Positions 25,801-36,490 of a stretch of 64,000 nt of DNA are shown here, piece by piece (the first letter of the stretch is position 1; each line of letters begins with the position of its first letter). The notes beneath the pieces were generated by a model, which saw nothing but the letters and a program-made list of their open reading frames with translations, did not search any database and was not told the DNA's origin. The position numbers were made by a program, and so were the translations under genes. The stretch is from Lycocorax pyrrhopterus obiensis (taxonomy: Eukaryota > Chordata > Aves > Passeriformes > Paradisaeidae): the NCBI GenBank assembly GCA_014706295.1, contig JACSVZ010000002.1, positions 18,522,494 to 18,586,493 on the forward strand. Direction: 5' to 3'.

Positions 25801-28771
25801 ACCTGAAAGACGCAAACGAAGGACAATGCTGACATAAAGACTGCTTGATTGCTTTTGCACACACGTGCATTTTGACAGAAATTATAGGAAGCAAAACCCA
25901 TTTCCTGTTTGTCTATCTTTTCATTAATTTGTATTTAAAAATTATCTTAATGATCCAGGCCATGAGGCCTGAAGCAGTCCTGCCTAAGATAGCACGTAAC
26001 TGGCTGATATTCTGGTCCCATCAGACAACAGAGCTGCTGAAATCCCAGCGCATTCTGTCTGGAGACTCACGGGTTCCCCTAATCCAGTTACAGGAACACT
26101 GTGCAGACAAGCTAAAGTACAAGACCCGAGAAAAATCTTAGGTTGTTGATCCATGTGGGTGAGAGCTGAAAAAGGACTTTGTGAATGCAGAGCCGTAAAA
26201 TACAAAACAAAACAATTCTCTGCAAATTCAGCAAGTTAGTTCTTGCTGTCCGTTCTCCAGGAAGGGCCTGCTTAGGAGGGAGGTTGGCACATGCAGGTGG
26301 TTTCTGCCTGGTTAGTGTACAGTTAGTTTTCTGCCTGGTACTTAAGCTGAAATCATTAACATGTGTCTTGTGTGTTACCTGAATGAAAGGCGAGTTCACA
26401 GGTTATTACCGCCCATTTTTCCTCTTTGCTCCTGCACTTCCCTGTTTCGATTACAAATCGCCCTCCAGGCACAAAGCAAGCTGGACACCTACAGTGCAGC
26501 TAAAGAGTTATTTGCTCCCTAGGTGGACACTAATGAATGACTGCAGTGCTGCCCTGAGTGAGGGGGTCCCCACTATTAAAGTTTAATAGAAAGATCTGAG
26601 AAACTGGGGGCCAAGAGTAGGAGGAGGGGACAGGAGGCTGTGAGTAACTCTCCAAGTGCCTTCTCTGTTCCTTTGCTATAGTGGAGATTATTCCATCCTT
26701 TAGGACAGGAGCAACAGGAGACAGGTCAGTTCTCTCTGTGTTCTGCTTTTGCCTTTTGTCTCACTGCAAGCTATTGAAACTGCAAAACTATGGTGGTTCC
26801 TTTCCACTGTAAAATCTCTGAAAGCAGCAGGAATATGGCCTGACTCAAAAATTAGCTAATTCAGACTTACATTCATTTTTTCTTTTCTGATTTTTTTATC
26901 CTTTCGTTTCCCTCACACTCCCTATTGTCCTCTTTCATTTCTCCCTAATCTGTCTCTTTTTTCTTTACTCTCCCTTCTTTAATATTCCTCTACGTCATAC
27001 TTTCCAGGATTTGGGATAAGGATAGGTATATTTAATTTGAGGGCTTAAAGGTGACTGATTTGGGGTTTTTTAAAAATTTTTCTTTAAATATTCCAGCACC
27101 CCGTGAATTCCCGTCCATGTTAAGTGATGATAAACTATCATAGAACAGTAGAAGTACATCGTCCATTATTTCAACCAATGTAGATATAAACCTCCTCAGT
27201 TTTTCTCTCTCCCACTGAATTGGAGGAGACTAATATCTAGTTTTAGTTTTGCTTTTAGTTTTTGAGGCCGCATCATTGTGAAACTTGTCCATGTCTGAGA
27301 CCATAGAAAGAAAAGGGATTTTTTTATAATGTACGTAGAGAGATGCGTCCTTTAGTTTCTCTCTGCTGTGTATTACTAAGAATATTCTGAGTATCTCTCA
27401 CTTAGCATTTAAAAGGAACAAGATGAATCTCTTGTATAACTCCTATTACAACTTCAAGAAGGAGGTTTTTATTGCAGGCTCAGACCACCAATAGGTTTGG
27501 TATCCCGAGGTCCTACAGGATGTTGCTCACATTGCAAGGGACAGCTAGGGGACAGCAATGGAAGAAACTTCCTTGCACCAGAGCAGTTTGAGAGGGTTAG
27601 AATTCTGCTGGAGATAACAATAACCATAGGAATTCAAGTTTGGTTTCAGAATGGAGTATCATAACCTCCCTCCCTTTAGGCAATGGAGTTATAGGATTAA
27701 AGACCTTTGCTGATATTTTGCTAGCTGAAAATAAACATAGCTGGAAAAACTAAAATGTACTGGCTTCTCCATGGTTCTTTGAACCCTCTGTGCCATCTGT
27801 CACACAGAGCTCTTCTAGAAGTCAATGCAAGAACACTTCGAGCCTGTAAATGCATCCTGAGAAGAGCACTGATACCGGAATTTGATTTATTATTTACTCT
27901 TTGAAAAGTGGTGTTGCCGATACAACCTGTCAGCACAGGTTTCTTAAGCCTGCAGCCTGGCCAAACATGTTGGATTCCTGTTTGGAAATATCTGGACTGG
28001 ATCCACAAAGCTTACCCGGGTTTTTCTTTCTCACTGCCTTTCCGTCAGACATTCTGGCTGAATTACAGCACTTAGGCAGATGTAAACCTGACTAGTGTGA
28101 TGACCTGCAAAATAACTTAGAACTGGTATTTTCTGGTGAGACTTTCAAGGAGATGTGTTTTCCTCGGCATTGCAAGGATACGAAATTTGTGCTCTTCTCA
28201 TCTCTTAACAAACTACGGGTTTGGGTCTACTCTAAAATTTGCCCTTTATTTTTCCCCCTGAAATTTAACCTGTTTAAGAAAACACTTTTATACCATGCTA
28301 GTAATCTGATTGTACTTGAAGGTAACGCATGCTTTCATGTTACTCTGAATACAGCTGCTTTCCTGAGCTGAGGCCTATGCTGAGAACTTAAATGTGAATT
28401 CTGGCCCTCGGAAAATGGTAAAATAGGTTGCTGCTTCTGAAAACACTGGCTGGAAGTTCCTGTGCTTTTATGTGTGTTATGTAGAGACAACATTAAAGTT
28501 CAGTTTCATAAGACTCATTTTCATAATATTCACTATTATTTTAAGAGCTCTTAAGCATTCCTAGTAGGTGCAGTTCAAAAACCCTGTAAGGACAGGAAAG
28601 TTCTCCCTTTCTTACCATGATAATAAGAAGAGCTTGAGATAAATAAGTGCTATGTGAGAAGCATCATTATTGCTCTTCCCATTTCTTATGCCAGTAAAGT
28701 TTTCTTCTTTTCACTTTAGATTGTGTGTGTGGTTTTTTGTTTCCTTTTTTCTTTTAGTTTTAGTTAGGTTT
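16836..28771. other. Intergenic non-coding DNA
   Basis: No gene is recognised. A GC-richer patch at about 21190-21500 carries a 156-codon open frame with no family resemblance. A pyrimidine-rich stretch lies at about 26870-26996. The block at about 22150-22340 has mixed, non-repetitive composition and could be a regulatory element, but nothing in the sequence proves it. Confidence 0.55.
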
Positions 28772-28810
28772 TTGTGTATGTGTGTGTGTATGTGTGTGTG
28801 TGTGTATGTA
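28772..28810. repeat. GT/GTAT microsatellite
   Basis: An imperfect (TG)n run broken by TATG units. It is a simple repeat with no sign of function. Confidence 0.95.
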
Positions 28811-31800
28811 AACTATTGAACTGACTGCCACGGTGATTGCACTCTTTTCGGTAGTCACTCAGAACAGATAGATTGCAGGGAATGGCAAAATAAAATTCCC
28901 TTACAGTATGTCAGTTGAGATCTGAAGATCAATTCTGAATGCAGCCCTGTTTATTTGGTTTGGGGTTTGATTTTGTTTTGTTTGGTTTAGTTGTTGTTGT
29001 GGGGTTTTGGGTTTTGGTGGCTTTTTTCCACTACTGCAGACTGTATTTCAAATTACTGATAGTAGCAATGGCTGTTCTAATTTTGTCACAAGTCACACTG
29101 AAACAACTTTTTGTCTCTCCTGGACATAAGTGCAACTATATGTGTTGTGATCCAGAACCAGGCAGCCCATACCATTTCCTTTTGGTAAACATGGAGGTTG
29201 GGAGTATGGCTGACTTTCAGTTTACCCAACAGTCTGCAGCTGACATGATTTCTGGATTTTCTCACCTAGTCATCTTTTGTGTGACTTGTATCAGAAGAGA
29301 AGCCAGAGCTAAGTGTACTAGATAGCTCAGTAAAATACTATTGTTTGGTCTTGCTCTTTGCTTTAAGGGTAAATTTATTAGATTTGGAGGGATGTCCTCT
29401 CAGTTTTAACACTTTTCTGATTTTATTAAGAGACCCAAGAATAGAAGTGCTTCATTGATAAAGCCTTTAAAGAAATACAAGCCATCTTTGTATCTGGAAA
29501 GCAGCAAATTTGTATACAAACAACTGAAAAAAACCCATACAAATGCATTTCATTGGAAGAATAAAAGAATAGAAGTCTTGCAATTGGTCAAGAAAAAACT
29601 GTCAATACCCGTTTTTTCCAACCTTTTGAATCCTTCCTCAGGAACAATGTTTTCCATGGTTTGAGGCTTGCAGGTCCATAAAGAAAGATCTTTTGTCATG
29701 GAAATCTTTTTCTCTGCCTGTAATAATTCTAATAGCAGTGTTTAATTGCATTGTCTGTCCATTTATCTTAATGTCCCAGTTCTTGTAAGGATTAGAATCG
29801 TATGTTTCCGAGGAAAACACAAGAAATCTTTGGATGGTAAGCTAGAGACTTGTGTTACAAAGTAAGGAATCAGAAATACATCTGGGCAGAGACCGAGTAG
29901 CTGTTGCAAAATTTTTTGTGACTATGAATTTTTGCTGTTCGGGCTGAGTGGTAACTTGAGAGCTGACAAATAGCTGACCAAAAATGACACAAGATAATAA
30001 ATAAAGTAGACTCATGCGCTTGTTGGGGGAAAATGGTCCTTTCCCATGTGAAATTGTAGAAATAGGGCCTTTAATGAGTAATTCTGTGATGTAAGTGGGA
30101 AGATTCTTTTGTTTCTGCTATATCCTGTTGAATTGATTTTAGGAATTGGTCAGGGTGAAAAATTACATTTATTTTTTCTGAGCAGCAGATGAATATATGG
30201 CATGTTTATAAATCTCATAAACAATACCGGTTTCACCCTCTGTCCTGCAGTAACTTTCTCTGACATTTAAGAACCAAAGACTATATCTGAAGAAGGTCAC
30301 AGATGTCATAGCAATGAACATTTAAGCTCACGGATTTAAGAATAAAAAAGAAACTTACTATATAAATTATAAATTAGTTCACATTACATAACATTGTATT
30401 TTAATATACTAATATGTAATGTATTGTTATTCATTTATGTTTTTATAGAAATCTAAACCACAATACGATTCATAATTAGTGAATGCAATAATGGTATTGA
30501 TATTACATACATTAGATACTGCAAAGAACTGAGTACCTCCAGATACAATCCACAAGAAACAGCATATCAAGGAACAGAGATGTCCAGAAATAAAGAACAA
30601 AACCCTGATAGGAAGGGTGATTATTCTGAAGCAGCCACCCTTTCTGGTTTCTGAATGCCTTAAACAGTACTTGGGCTCTTCCTTTCTACTAAAGATACAG
30701 TCAGACACCTTCTCCCAAGGGTAGATAGCGAATCTTTTCCGTTTGCATAGCAGTGATAGATAATGTTGCCCTCTGGTACAGTCTCACTGGTTAGTGCTTC
30801 GACAGTCAGCCAAGACATCCATGTTCCGATCTTTTGCTGATCTGTGGGTTTCAAGCTTGAAGGGGTAATTCACAGTTGCGTATATTCTTTTTATTTTCTT
30901 TTTTACCTCGTAAGACTTTAAATGACAGACTCTGAGATTCAGTGAGGAAGACTGCTGAGAAGAAAGGTGCCAAGTGACTGTGTAGCCTCACCTACAGCAC
31001 TCTTCTCACTGTGCCAGTGCATTGAGTAGGCAGCCTTGGATGTCTAACAGCAGGTGAGACAGCTCAGAATTAGAGCTTGTGTTCAGTATCAGCATAGCAA
31101 ATATCCTTTTTAGATCTGGCCTCTAGACACAGCGTTTGAAAACAGCCTACATTCATTACAAGTCATGTGAATATTCATGTGTATAAAGTAAAACATTTCA
31201 GGGCCCAAAATCCACACCCAACCTACAGGTCTGTGGATCTATGGGTTAGGCCTTTAGTCAGACCAAAATCTTGTTTGTTCCACTAAATACTCACTGGCCT
31301 GTGCATAAAATCACAGGACTGTTTGCTTCTCCTCCTACACAGAGCAGACAGAAGTGGTCCAGCCTGTGACCTGATTCTTCTGACCCTGAGAATAGCAGAT
31401 ATCTGGTAGGAAAATACTCAGCAGGAGGCATGGTGCCCCAAAAAGCAATCTTTAAAATAATTATTTTAATTACTCTTCAGGGCTTGCATGTCTTGTCTTT
31501 CTTTTCCAGGTTTTGAATTCTGTCGGTCAGTAAGGTACCAAAAATACGCAACAAAAGAAAATTGAGCCATCCTGAGATAATGCTGACATTTATGTAGGTT
31601 TTTTCAAAGTATTGGAAAAACTGGAAGGTCTGAGCTACGATCAGTAAATGATCAGTGTCGCTGTTTTCCCCACGGATGAGTAGAGAAACGACATGAGGTC
31701 CAGGCTCAGGGATCATTGGATGGTGGTTTAATGAATTCTCAGAAGACTTTTATATGTTAGTTCGCAAAGGGTATTAAATGGCATAAGGTAATTGATTTTT

Positions 31801-32859
31801 TTGCCATCCATCCCTTAAGGGGATTGGTCAAGTTCTAAAACACCCGTCTCTGAGTGTTTTTCCAGTTAGAACCATAACAATTCTACCAAAACAATCCGCA
31901 GCTGCAAGAAGTTTACAAAACGGTAACATTGTTTTGCCTTGCTTGCATGAGAAAGAAAGAACTCTCACAAAAATGCTGCAGAGAGCTGAAGAAATTCTCT
32001 GCTGGAGTTTTTCAGCGTCCATAGATCAGTCTAAAGTTATCCACTGGGGTGAGGGATGAAGTCAAACAGTGTTGATGAGCAAGGTATTGTGCAAAATATA
32101 AGACTCCTTGGTTTCAGGAGTGAGCTGGGACTTCTTGGTCATGGATGGATGGATACCAGGAGACAAGCAGCACTGCTTGGAAAGCAGTCAGTGCCTGTCC
32201 TGATGTTGTGGATACCATGTGCCTGCTCGACTCCAAGGGCTTTTAATGGGCAGAAGAGCCATCAGGCAGAGCTTCAGGGAGACATAGGGACAATATGAAA
32301 CAAACAATATTGTAAGACTTCAAAGAGATTCAAACATTATCGGTGTGTGAAAGCAAAGAGGAGACATTTGCTCAGGTCAGGATGTGAAACTTTGTACTTG
32401 CAGAGCTGTAGGTATAGATTTACTGTAAGGTACTCTGGGAAGAAGATTTCAATAAAATAATAAATAGGAACGTTAGCTTCTCTTCACGGCTGTTTCCAGC
32501 ACTTAGAACAGTAAATACACTTACCCTGCACCCACAGAGGACTGCAGAGGACTGCTGCCTGTTTTAGACAGTCTAACTGTTCCCTGTAGTCATTTAAAAT
32601 TACCGTCTAGATATATTAATAGGACAATTTTGCCATGATATTTGGAAATTACATTTTGGTTTGCGTGTGTAACTCATCAATTAGCAGCATCCAAGAAGAA
32701 GCAGTTTTAAGTCAGATTCGTGAATTTATTCCCTAAAATAAAGACCATTGCTGCGAGCAATGATTTTGGGAATTAGTCTTTCCTGTTGGGTAGAAGAAAA
32801 GCCGCCGTTTTCGCTGTTTCCTCAGTGGTTTGTTTGCGTGTCGCGAGACTTGCTGTTTA
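28811..32859. other. Intergenic non-coding DNA before the orphan CpG islands
   Basis: There are no genes that I recognise. A 128-codon open frame at 28939-29325 begins in GT-rich, near-simple sequence and encodes a low-complexity hydrophobic stretch, so I treat it as chance. Confidence 0.55.
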
Positions 32860-32984
32860 GGGTACCGGGCTCGGCGTGTCCGTGGTGGCCACCAGTGGCC
32901 ACGGCAGGGGCAAGGAGTCGGCGGGGGCGCGGCCAGGGCGGCTCTGCAGCACTTGAGTAGTAGAGCGGAGGGCGGTGCAGCGGA

Positions 32985-32990
32985 GTCTCT

Positions 32991-33041
<51 letters not shown>

Positions 33042-33058
33042 GAGCCCACCCAGGGACG
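32985..33058 (+). tRNA. tRNA-Asn (anticodon GTT)
   Basis: A 74-nt cloverleaf without an intron. The acceptor stem pairs GTCTCTG (32985-32991) with CAGGGAC (33051-33057), with one G-T wobble, and G at 33058 is the discriminator. The D arm contains GCGCAATCGGTTAGCGC. The anticodon stem is TTCGG/CCGAA around the loop CTGTTAA, with GTT at 33019-33021. The T arm is GGTGG/CCACC with loop TTCGAGC. The A box (TGGCGCAATCGG) and B box (GGTTCGAGCC) of the Pol III internal promoter are intact, so the gene should be functional. It decodes AAC and AAU codons. It stands alone, with no second tRNA gene seen in the window. Confidence 0.97.
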
Positions 33059-33066
33059 GTTTCCTC

Positions 33067-33070
33067 TTTT
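33067..33070 (+). terminator. RNA polymerase III terminator TTTT
   Basis: The first run of four T residues lies eight bases after the tRNA-Asn discriminator base, the usual place for Pol III termination. Confidence 0.85.
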
Positions 33071-33920
33071 GGGCTCGGCGCCGCCCCCGCCGCCGGCCGT
33101 CGCTTTATGCGTGTGCGCCGGGGGAGGATGTGAGATTAGCGCCGGCGGCCCTGCAGGCGCCGCGTGTTGCCGGGCACGGGGGCCCCCGGCGGGGAGCGCA
33201 GCTGCGGCGGGGCCCGCCCCGAGCACTGAGCCCGGAGCCCCGCCGCAGAGCGGCTGCCCTGCCCACGGCGCCCCAGTTCCTGCGGGGCCACACGGCCGTG
33301 CCCCGGCGCTCCCGGGCGAGGGTTGTGGGACACCCGAGACCTGCTCCTCCCGGTACGTGGCGATGCGGTGGCTGTGAGCGGCCCCGAGCGCCGCCAGCTG
33401 CAGAGGCCGGCTCTGTCCTGAGGCTGGCGGAGATTGGAGTGCCCGGAGTTTCTGCACCCCCTGCTCCCGCGGCGGGAGGTGCGAAGGAAAATACGGTCTT
33501 CGAGCTGCTCCGGGATAACGAGCGGTGCTACCGGGCGACTGGGGTTTGCTCCGGGAGGGAGCCGAGACTGGGGGACAAACGCCGCTTGCGAGGAGGATTA
33601 TTGCAATCGCTGCCCAGTGTGACTGTGGCCGGCGCTCCGCAGCGCGGTGTTAACGCGCAGACCGGCGGCCTCATCTCTCCGCGGCGGACGAAGCCCGCGC
33701 AGCCGGGTGAAGAGAGGCGGGGGGGCACGGGAGCCTGGCGGCAGAGGCGGCTGCGGGGCTCCCGCCGCGTCCCGGGGCCCGGCGGGCAGGACCGGGACAC
33801 CGCGGTGCCCTGCGGGTCCCTCTCCGCCCGAGGCGGGACGTGTTCCAGGCCCCTTCCCTGCTGGCAGGCGGCGCGGCCGCTCCGGGCTCGCCCTGCCCGC
33901 ACGAAGCCGCTTTGCATAAA

Positions 33921-35569
33921 TGAATGTTAAAAGCAATTACGCTGGGAGCTTCGCCTAAACGTGTCAATTAGAAGTTGGCACCTTCGCCGTATCCGAGCCC
34001 GAGAGCCGATTCCAACGGGCGCTCCGGTCGCGTGAAATCCGGCTGCCTTCCAGCCCGACCTCTGCCAGCTCTGAGAGGATCTATTTACAGTTTAGAGAAA
34101 ACAGGATCCGTATTAAAAATGCCCCTTCCCCAGCGAAGCTGTATTTCACAGATCTTTCTGTTCAACCCGCCTGGTTTGAATAAGGGATACAACCCTTTCA
34201 CAAAGGTCAGGCTGTGCCATTGATTTACCATCGATGACAAGATACGGCCCTCGCTAGCCAGGATAACAGAGAAAAGACATGTATTTAGAAACACCGAAAA
34301 ATCTTTTGAAAGTAGTAAACCTTAAATCGTTGATGTGACCGTATATTTTTTTCCCTATCATCCACGTATTTTTCATTTCGGTAAAACATTTTGAAAAACT
34401 GGCAGCCGTGTGCTGAGCATCAGGGGAGGTGCAGCTCTCTGCAGGACCCACCTATCACCGTTAGCCACACTTAACCCGTAAATATTTCCTGCTGATAGGG
34501 AGAATTTTATTTTAACTAAAGTGGTTCCGGTGAATTCCCTCCTCGGTATTTCCACTCTGTTTGCAGTGCAGGATGGATTCAGCCCGGTAGCACTGCATCC
34601 ACTGCAGACATCAAAGCCTCTCAGGGGTTGAAATCTAAAAATCTGCATTTGCCAGTGCTTGGACCGTCGCGCTAGCAGGCAGGCATCAAGAGCTTACAGG
34701 AACCACCACCCGCAAAAATTGGTCGTGTCAGGATGAAGCAGCAGTGGCTGGAAAAGCAGTAACAATTTAGAACCTAAAATTATCTGATAGTTCATGAGGA
34801 AGGACAGGCGTTTCTGCTCCGATAAAGCAAGTCTTGCTCTCCTTAGCAAGTCACAGATGCGTTTTATAGGGGTGGTTATTGCTGACCACGGGGTTTGTTA
34901 ACGCTCATTCTAGTTGCTACACGTCGCTGTGCAAACGTGTACTGTCAAACCTGTTAACATAGGTGCGGGGTGTGAGCATCCACACCGCGATCCTGCGACA
35001 CGTGTGCAGGAGAAGGCTCCTCCAAAGGCACATCATGGGCTCGGTAATACAATGCGACGTTTAGGCAGTGCTTGATAAACTCATTTTGTAGAAGTGGAAA
35101 GCTTGTGCATGAAAAGTGCCTCATCCCATCTGCTCACTAACTGATTACAATTAAGGTTGTGGAGAACGGGAAACCTGATACATTTTGGGGACTAGACAGG
35201 GAATCGAAGCTTTCTTTGTATGAAGTAAAATTTTTTCGGAGGTCAGTGAAGCTTTCAGTTCTCAGCCATGAAAAAAGCTTCTCATAGCTGTGTAATGTAC
35301 CCAGACAAACCAGCCGGTTCTTGCCTTAATCCATTTATCTATATGCAGTCTCGGATAAACGCTGTTCTAAATGTAATGGGGGACTGCATCGTCTGATGCT
35401 TTTAGGAAAAAGACTTGACGTATTCAAAGTGACCTCTTAACCAACACCGAGATAAATTCCAGGGTAAATATTTCCAACCGATATTCCAAACAATTTCTGA
35501 GGCAGCTGGGGAAGACTCGCCGTCGAGATGTTTGGGAGAACACAGAACCAGCGGACCGCCAGTTGTCTC
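33921..35569. other. Non-coding DNA between the two orphan CpG islands
   Basis: Balanced base composition and non-repetitive sequence, with no gene or mobile element that I recognise. Its position between two CpG islands makes it a plausible site for regulatory elements or for non-coding exons, but no splice structure can be shown. Confidence 0.5.
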
Positions 35570-36490
35570 AACCTGGCATCACCAGCGCCTGGATAAACCC
35601 CAGCAACCCGCAACGCGCCGCGGCTCTTTGTTCGCGCGGCGATGGGACGGGGACGCGGGGCTGGGGGCGGCCGGTGGCTCGGGCTGGGGACACAGGGGAC
35701 AGCTCTGCCGCGGTTCCCCGCCTCGGGCAGCGCCCTGGGGCTCCGCACTCGGCGAAGGGGGAGCCGCCGCCGGCCGCCCGTGGCCCGGCCCTGCGGGATG
35801 GGGGACTCGCGGGAGCCCGGCGCTCCCCGCGGGTGCGGGTCCCGGTCCCCTCCCCGCGCGTCCAGCGGAGCCCTGGGGGATGGGGAGGACACGGCTGCCC
35901 GCACTGCTGGAGCCCCCGGCGCGAGCGGACCCCCGCCGCTGCTCGGGACACTCACAAGCACGGGGACACGCGGGGACAAAAGAATACTCTTCCCCCGCCA
36001 CGGGAAGCCCCAGGGGAGAGGTGGGCTGTGCGTGGGAGCCGGGGGGGATCCGCGCCGCCCCCGCCCTCCGCCGGGGCTTCCCGCTGCCTCCTGCCAGCGG
36101 GCGGGGCCGCGCGGAGCCGGGACTCCCCCGCAGCCGCCGGCGGCAGCGGGACCGCGGCCCCGCCGCCTCCCCGGCCCCCGCTCGGCCCCGCCCCGCAGCT
36201 GCTCGGTGGCCGCCCGGGAGGGGACGCGGGGCCCGCGCGGAAGTCCAGGTGCGGGGCGCGGGCCCCGCCGCCCCCGCGGAGCCGCCGCGCTCCGGGCGCT
36301 GCCCCGGCCCTGCCTCCCGGCGGCGGGGCCGAGCGGGGCCGGCCGGGCGGGGGCTCGGCCGGGGGTGTCCCGGTGCGGGGGCGCATCCTCGGCGGCGAGC
36401 GGCCGCGCGGGAGCGGCGTCCAGCCGGAGCGGCGGCCGGAGGGCTGCGCGGTGTCCGGGCTGGGAGCGAGGCCGTGGTGCAGCAACTCCC
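35570..36490. promoter_or_regulatory. Orphan CpG island without a recognised gene
   Basis: About 0.9 kb of extreme GC and CpG density with many GC boxes (GGGCGG, CCGCCC) and an abrupt right edge near 36490. Both strands carry long open frames (391 codons plus, 365 codons minus), rich in Gly, Ala, Pro and Arg. No domain or family is recognised in either, and such frames are expected in very GC-rich DNA. An island of this size normally marks a Pol II promoter. A long non-coding RNA or the first exon of an unrecognised gene are the alternatives. No DNAJC1 exon-1 features (signal peptide followed by a J domain) are present. Confidence 0.75.

Larger units (their letters stand above)
32860..33920. 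promoter_or_regulatory. Orphan CpG island containing the tRNA-Asn gene
   Basis: About 1 kb of very GC- and CpG-rich DNA within an AT-rich desert about 29 kb from the COMMD3 promoter. The tRNA gene occupies its left part. Long overlapping open frames on both strands (up to 366 codons) come from the lack of AT-rich stops. One of them runs straight through the tRNA, so it is not coding. The island may mark a Pol III locus with open chromatin or a Pol II promoter for a non-coding RNA. Confidence 0.75.

Noticed and set aside
27128..27190. Possible CR1 tail (CTATCATAGAACAGTAGAAG followed by TTTCAACC)
   Set aside because: Only a few short matches to the CR1 terminal sequence, with no hallmark GGGATGG block downstream. 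Too weak to call.
28939..29325. 128-codon hydrophobic plus-strand frame
   Set aside because: Its N-terminal half comes from GT-rich near-simple sequence, which yields artificial Val/Leu/Phe runs.
32830..33930. 366-codon plus-strand open frame
   Set aside because: It runs through the tRNA-Asn gene and owes its length to the CpG island. No domain or family is recognised.
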